Assembly (NCBI GenBank): GCA_033026295.1
Contig: CM065189.1
Span: 13,025,203 to 13,089,202, forward strand
DNA from: Channa striata
Lineage: Eukaryota; Chordata; Actinopteri; Anabantiformes; Channidae
Reading direction: 5' to 3'
DNA length: 64,000 nt
The notes below the pieces were generated by a model. The model was given only the letters and a program-made list of their open reading frames with translations. It had not been told where the DNA came from and made no database searches. A program made the translations under genes and the position numbers. Positions 58,399-64,000 of this stretch are shown in pieces; the stretch's first letter is position 1; each line of letters begins with the position of its first letter.

Positions 58399-61300
58399 TC
58401 TCTGGTATCAGAACGTGGGGCACATTAATAAACAGATAATACCAGTTCGCATGATCAAGCTTCTCCTGAAAAGCGGCACAAAGCTGTCCTCTCACAGTCA
58501 ACAAGTTAATTTGTGTTAAACAGGTGTTTATTAGCTGCAGTGGAGAGTGGGTGGAGGAGGGACCCTCTGTGAACAGATTGCTCCGTCCTTGCACTTCATG
58601 GTGGTCCATCTGCCAGGCCGACCTGACAGCCTGACGGGCTGGATGTCTTTGCTGCTCCAAAGTCATGTCCATATTATTATTAACTTGTCTCACTGCTTTT
58701 CCCCTACAGGGCTGTGGGATACCAGCTATTGTAAATGTTCCTATCTAAGCATGTAATTAGTTATGTAGGGAGGCCTGAGCTGGAGCCTGAAAACGGTGGT
58801 GACGGACGGGTTGCAAGCTGCCCACAAAGGGACCAGGGATTGAGACTTTTCTTTCCCAGGGTAAAATAATCTCATTCATTAAATCAAATCTCAGCCTTAG
58901 ATCCACTATTGTTGTGACAGATAAAACTGGGCTTTTCAGTGAACCTCAAGTCAAGGTTATATATAAAGAAAACACACTTTTTTAAATTGGTTGGTGTTTG
59001 GCCACCTCATGTTAATTTACCTCGTATCTCTGACAGAACGAATGAGTGATCAGATGTTTTTCCTGAAGCTGGAGAAAAATGGATCACGATGGTGATCATT
59101 TAAAATACCTGATACCAGCAGGGTGGGTTGCAGAACCATAACCCATCTTCAACATCATTTTAAATCACAATTGAAAATTTAAAGTTTGCACAAATACTCC
59201 ACACAAACTATCTCCAGATACAGCACGTAACTTGACCAGAGATGTATGAGGAATGGTTTTAATTTGTACTTAAATACATATACACAGTAGGTAAAAGAAA
59301 AACAAAGCTTGAAAACTAATAAAATGTCCCTTTTGTATTATGTTATTTAATACAATTATAGGCACGAACAGCAAATTAAGATTCTGTCATGTTCCGTAAA
59401 ATGGCAAAACCTCAAATTCCGGATTTCTTAAAAAGCAACATGTCACTTCTTATGTCATGTCAAACCTCAGTTCCTACAAAGCAACCAACTAATAATGGGT
59501 GATAAAGTCTGTCAGCGTGTTGAAAGGTGGTAAATCTAAAGCTGGTATATGGAATATTTCAAATGATAAATCTGACACGGTCCTTAAATGAAGTTGTATT
59601 AGGAAGCAACTTTCATCAACCAAGACATGAATTCACTAAACGGAGGGTAAGTCGTCACGAACTTAATACAGTCGCTGATGCTAACGGCTACTGTGAAGCC
59701 AACGTTATACAAAAAAATAAATAAAAAATGTGCCCGCACAAATATATAGGTAACGTGTTTATCACTAAAACTTCCCACATTCCATGTCTGTATTATTATG
59801 TGTTATGAGACAAGCTAATGCTAGGTCAGTTGGTCCCCACCTCAGGCTCATGCTGGGCTACTGCTGAGCTAATAATGCTAATGCCAAGGCTAAGACATTT
59901 TGTGAATCCACAGACCTGGTGCCTGGAAAAATGATCAGCGGTTTGAGGTAAAGCGTGTTTGAAAAGATGTTTAAAAAGTCCTATGAGTAAGTAATATTTG
60001 ATTCGCATGATGTGTAATTTAGGGTTCATTTTGTATCGCCCTTATGCAGTTTCAGTGTTCGACAACCCTAAACACAATATGAAAAAACACATTTAGCTTG
60101 TACAAGCATTATTTCATCATGTTAATATATAATGCTAATATTTAAAAAATAACTTAATTTCCTGATGCAGACACATTTGTAGTACTGATGTACTGATGAA
60201 AAATATTCTTAGTTTACTCTTTCTCATTTCAAAATAAGGTGTTATTAATCTTTGCACAGACTGGAATATTTAAAATTGGCAAACTAGAATTTTTGTAATA
60301 AATATTATAAATTAGGTTCTATTCGTTTCCAGTGCTATGCAGTTGTTGCAGTGTTCTTGTGCTTTACTTCCCTCTAATGGAATTTATCTTGAATACCTCG
60401 CATGAGCCTTTAAAAACATCTAGTAATTAATTTATCTGCCAATAATGCGTGTGTGTTTTATATCAAAAGTAAACAAAACAAGTGTTTAACACAGATGTTG
60501 TACCACTTCAGTGCTGTGTGCTTTCAGCTTCCATTAATAAATACATTTAGAATTTTACTAAAACACTGAGAGGTAATATGTGCAGAATAACTTATTTCTG
60601 CTAGATCTGCTACTTATTTGAAATCTGCTTGAGTAATTCTTCAAGCAATATCAATATAATGTACTTGTACTCTTCCTGCCATAAGGTATTTGTTCTAGCT
60701 TTTGTCCATCAAAGGATTTTTATGGCTTTTTCAAGGTAAGTGTGAAATTGTAAAGTCATTTGCGTTTTCCTGTGCATTTGTTCATTTCCTGTTCATTTGT
60801 GTTTTATTTACAAAAAAATGGTACATTATCTTTACAAGATTTTTGCTAGTTATGTGATGGCTTTTCAAGCCCATAAATGTAAATGTGTTGACAAAAATCC
60901 TAATCCAAGCCGTTTAAAGTTTCTCCGGATTTATCTAAGCCAGTTTGCAGCGAATCTAATGGCAGTTACGCCTATTGGCGTTAGTGTCGTTTAGAGCTGT
61001 AAGACACTGAGTGTTCAAAACTCTGTTATAAAAAGAAATGTATTTTTCCACCATAAAGCCAGTAACATGAGTCGATTCCGTATGCTGCGGCACAGCTGTG
61101 TGTCGCTATATTATTTTAGTTCAACGACAAAAAATGCAACTGCTGTCCTGTCGTGAACAATGGAATTTACAGGCTGTTGTTGTCAGTGATTGCTGGTGCC
61201 TCATTTCTTTTTAAAGCCTCTTTTATGAGGTCATATGTTCTCTGGATTGTTGGCCAAATGCTGATGGCTGGTCATAACTTCTTTGAAGTCTGGGTCAGCC

Positions 61301-64000
61301 ACATGGGCACCAGTGTCTATACCGTGAAAGACAACTGTCCAAGTCTTTTTTGGGCTTTTAAATGGAGAGTTTTACTTTTCTCTGGCTTTTATAGTGCTGT
61401 CAACCTTTTCCTCCTGGCACGTATCTGCACGATGTAGACACTGTTTTAATTCATTCGCACTTTTGTTCTTAATAAATTATATTTGTCCTATGTGCTTTGG
61501 TGGTACCTGGTTTGCCGGTTTACTTGTGCACCCAACAACAGAAGCCGGGTGAAATGGATACCTTCAGGCCGTAAGAGCGTTTGACCTTGAGTATGTATAT
61601 AAGTTTGCGTATGTGAGCCGCATGTTTTCTGAATGACTCTGTGAGGTTTGGCTTGTCATATACTTTAATCTGCTCGGTTCCCGACATAGAGGCTAAAGGG
61701 AGATTATTACAATGTTTTAATTATCAGACTAAGCCTGCTTAATGGCTTCACACATCAGCTTAAACCCTCGGGAAAATAAATATTGCCTTCTTCATGGCTA
61801 AGCTCAGCTCGCCACATGCATTCTCAGCTGCACCGGGAGCCTTTTCTGGAATACTGATCACTTGGAAAAGGACTTGCTTTCTGCTTAGCACAGTCTTAAT
61901 TCAGGATTCTTGTGTCAGGGTGACACTGATATGGAAGTTCATCAAGCAACCTTTGTTTTCTTAATCCCTGTGAAACTGGAAACACTCATAATGCTTATTA
62001 TTTTCTAATAATGACTGCATGCCTGGCAAAATACACTACAAAGCTTTCAAACCCACACATATCAATGTGGTATGCATGAAAAGCTCGGTTTGGTATTTGA
62101 CATGATTATTACAAAGAATACACCAACTCTCCCATCACATAAAACCTGCAGCTATGTTTTGTATCATGCGCAATTATTCTGTCGGGCTAAATTGTTTAGA
62201 AATTAGATTGCATCGGAATGTCAGTCTTCCCAGGAATTATCTCTTAAAACAATGAATTCCCTGTGAATCTTCCCAAACTTGCAATTTAAACATCATGAAA
62301 ACCTTCATGCAGCTTCACAATATTTTTTGGTAAAGCTGTTGTGAAAATCCTGTCGGGACAAGTACAAGGCTTTAATTTGTTTTTCGTAGTACACGACATG
62401 CAGGAATTGTTAATGTGATGAAACAACAGAATGTTGGTGAGTAATAAATATGTTCAGCAATGAATAATGTTGAGGAGTACCGAAGGACAACCACCTGTTT
62501 GCACCTCAGCTTCAGAAATTCTTCTCTGTTAGCCCTGCCTTTCTCTGAGTGCTCACAAGTCATGTATTTGACTTACACGTCACGCATATCAGTTCTTAAC
62601 ATGATCTTTTTCTGACCTTCTTAATCACGAAAAAATACTTTGCATCCCTTGAGCTAAGTGCACTGTGACAGATCGGTTTTTATCATGGTCTTCATTCACA
62701 CAAGTGTGACACAGTTAGCTGTGAGGCTACATTGGTGAATGATAGGAAATGTAGTCAGAGCAACGAGAAATGTATTGACTACAAGTATTATAAACATTAG
62801 GGCTAGACAAATGGACACTCATCTGAGTGCATGCAAAGTATGATAAATAAAAGTCCTTGTCAGAAATAATTATATCTAAAATAATAAGACTGCTGCACGT
62901 TATCTAACTTGGATTGTAATATTTAATAAATGTGAATAATTCAACATTTCAGTTTTATCAGACTCAAATGTACAGCCTGAACAAGAGTTTATTTGTGATT
63001 CTAGTTTTTCTCATGTCACTATCGTACAACATCACATAACTTTGGTCCTTTTCATAATAACTAGCAGTGCAGGTGTAGTTGCAGGGCAAATGAAGGCGTG
63101 TGTGTGTGTGTCGTCTTTGAACACTTTGAGTATCACTTTTACTGAATTCCACAAGTCACCTGTTTCACTCGCTCACTTATGGTTTATGGTTAGTGTTCGC
63201 ATGTGGGACTGGAGCTGCAGCTGGCCTGTCATGCTACGCTGCCTGTGTAGACACGGTGTTAATGTGACATCCTAAAGCTTGGGAGTAGATTCTGGGATCA
63301 GTGAAATCTTTTTTTGCCATTCATCGGTGTTTCCTTACCTTAATCTGAACCTAACCATATCTCTGGATGTTTACTTTTGTAATTGTTCGCCTTCACCTCA
63401 TTGGCACGGTTTGATAGAATGTACCCACACGCCTTTGCCAAGTTGTCAATCCTTTAGCGCTTAAGAATTCTGGTCTAAATATGTCTATTTTTCAGTGTTA
63501 TGTTCAACAATTTGCAATCTGGACAGAGGCGTCTTTGGGTCCAGACCTGTACCTGTTCCGCCATTTGGTGCACACTGTTTATGTATTTAAATGTACATTT
63601 AGTTGTTTGTAGGAATAACTATTTTATTATGGAAGAGTAGTTTGATGATTTAAAAACACTGGATAACATTAACTGGAAAATGAGTTTAATGGTAATTCAC
63701 CTCAGTTACTGCTATGATTAACACTGAGTCAAGCAGGCATGCACCATTATAGAAACCACTTCATGCTACAGTGGTATCTGCTTTCCCACAGAGCCAAAAA
63801 TAAGTGGGGGGATTGTTATGTAGAGTTGTCACATGAATATATGCACACATTTGTATGCATGCAATGATACAAATGATGGCAGGATATAGAGCGAATGGCT
63901 TCAATATTGCTTGATGAAGAAAATTTGCTCTGTTTTGACAAGACTGATAATTTAGGGTGTTGTGCTCTGATGTGGGACAGGCAGCTGGATTTTAGCTTGC
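58399..64000. other. Intergenic DNA, possible conserved noncoding element
   Basis: No exon or RNA gene is supported. In other vertebrates rbm20 lies next, but I cannot identify any of its exons. The part at about 61560-62560 is simple-repeat-free, balanced sequence dense in homeodomain-like TAAT cores (ttttaattatcagac, gtcttaattcagg, cataatgcttatta), the usual look of conserved noncoding DNA. A short GT tract lies at about 63096-63111. Confidence 0.3.

Noticed and set aside
61153..61437. 94-codon hydrophobic open frame
   Set aside because: It starts with GTG and resembles nothing I know. Phe/Leu-rich frames arise easily from T-rich DNA.

Overview
The window is nuclear DNA from a teleost fish, most likely a spiny-rayed one. 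The evidence is two vertebrate multi-exon genes in the order dusp5 then smc3 (the order seen at human 10q25, DUSP5-SMC3-RBM20), many CA/GT microsatellites, and fish-type dispersed repeats: tRNA-derived SINEs, a decayed L2/CR1-like LINE, a decayed Tc1-like transposon and MITE-like elements. The species cannot be named from sequence alone.

Layout. Positions 1 to about 25,000 contain no gene I can support. This stretch holds repeat fossils (Tc1-like 570-1016, SINE 7026-7210, a 162-bp inverted-repeat element 9064-9225, LINE 14600-15575, SINE 24560-24677), microsatellites, a perfect 19-bp hairpin (10356-10408) and some high-complexity DNA that could be conserved noncoding sequence. dusp5 (25285-30083, + strand, 4 coding exons, 376 aa) has a promoter with a perfect CArG box and a perfect CRE. 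smc3 (31484-54246, + strand, 29 coding exons, 1217 aa) starts about 1 kb after dusp5 ends. Every exon boundary was placed by eye, and the reading frame stays open from ATG to stop in both genes. From about 55,380 to 64,000 is again noncoding, with a CTCF-like motif just past smc3 and one unexplained open segment (about 56,830-57,097).

Function. dusp5 encodes a nuclear ERK1/2 phosphatase that is induced by ERK signalling and feeds back on it. smc3 encodes the SMC3 ATPase of cohesin. They are neighbours by conserved synteny and I see no sign of a shared pathway.

The clearest unusual feature is intron 19 of smc3. It has AT-AC ends, a U12-type donor (ATATCCTTT) and a U12-type branch site (TTCCTTAAT) 12 bases before the terminal AC, and it restores the frame exactly where no GT-AG pair would. 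Other points of interest are microsatellites next to several smc3 splice sites (about 39 GT units directly before the last exon), a last exon that itself begins with the donor-like GTGAGT, and four copies of one MITE-like family in smc3 introns.
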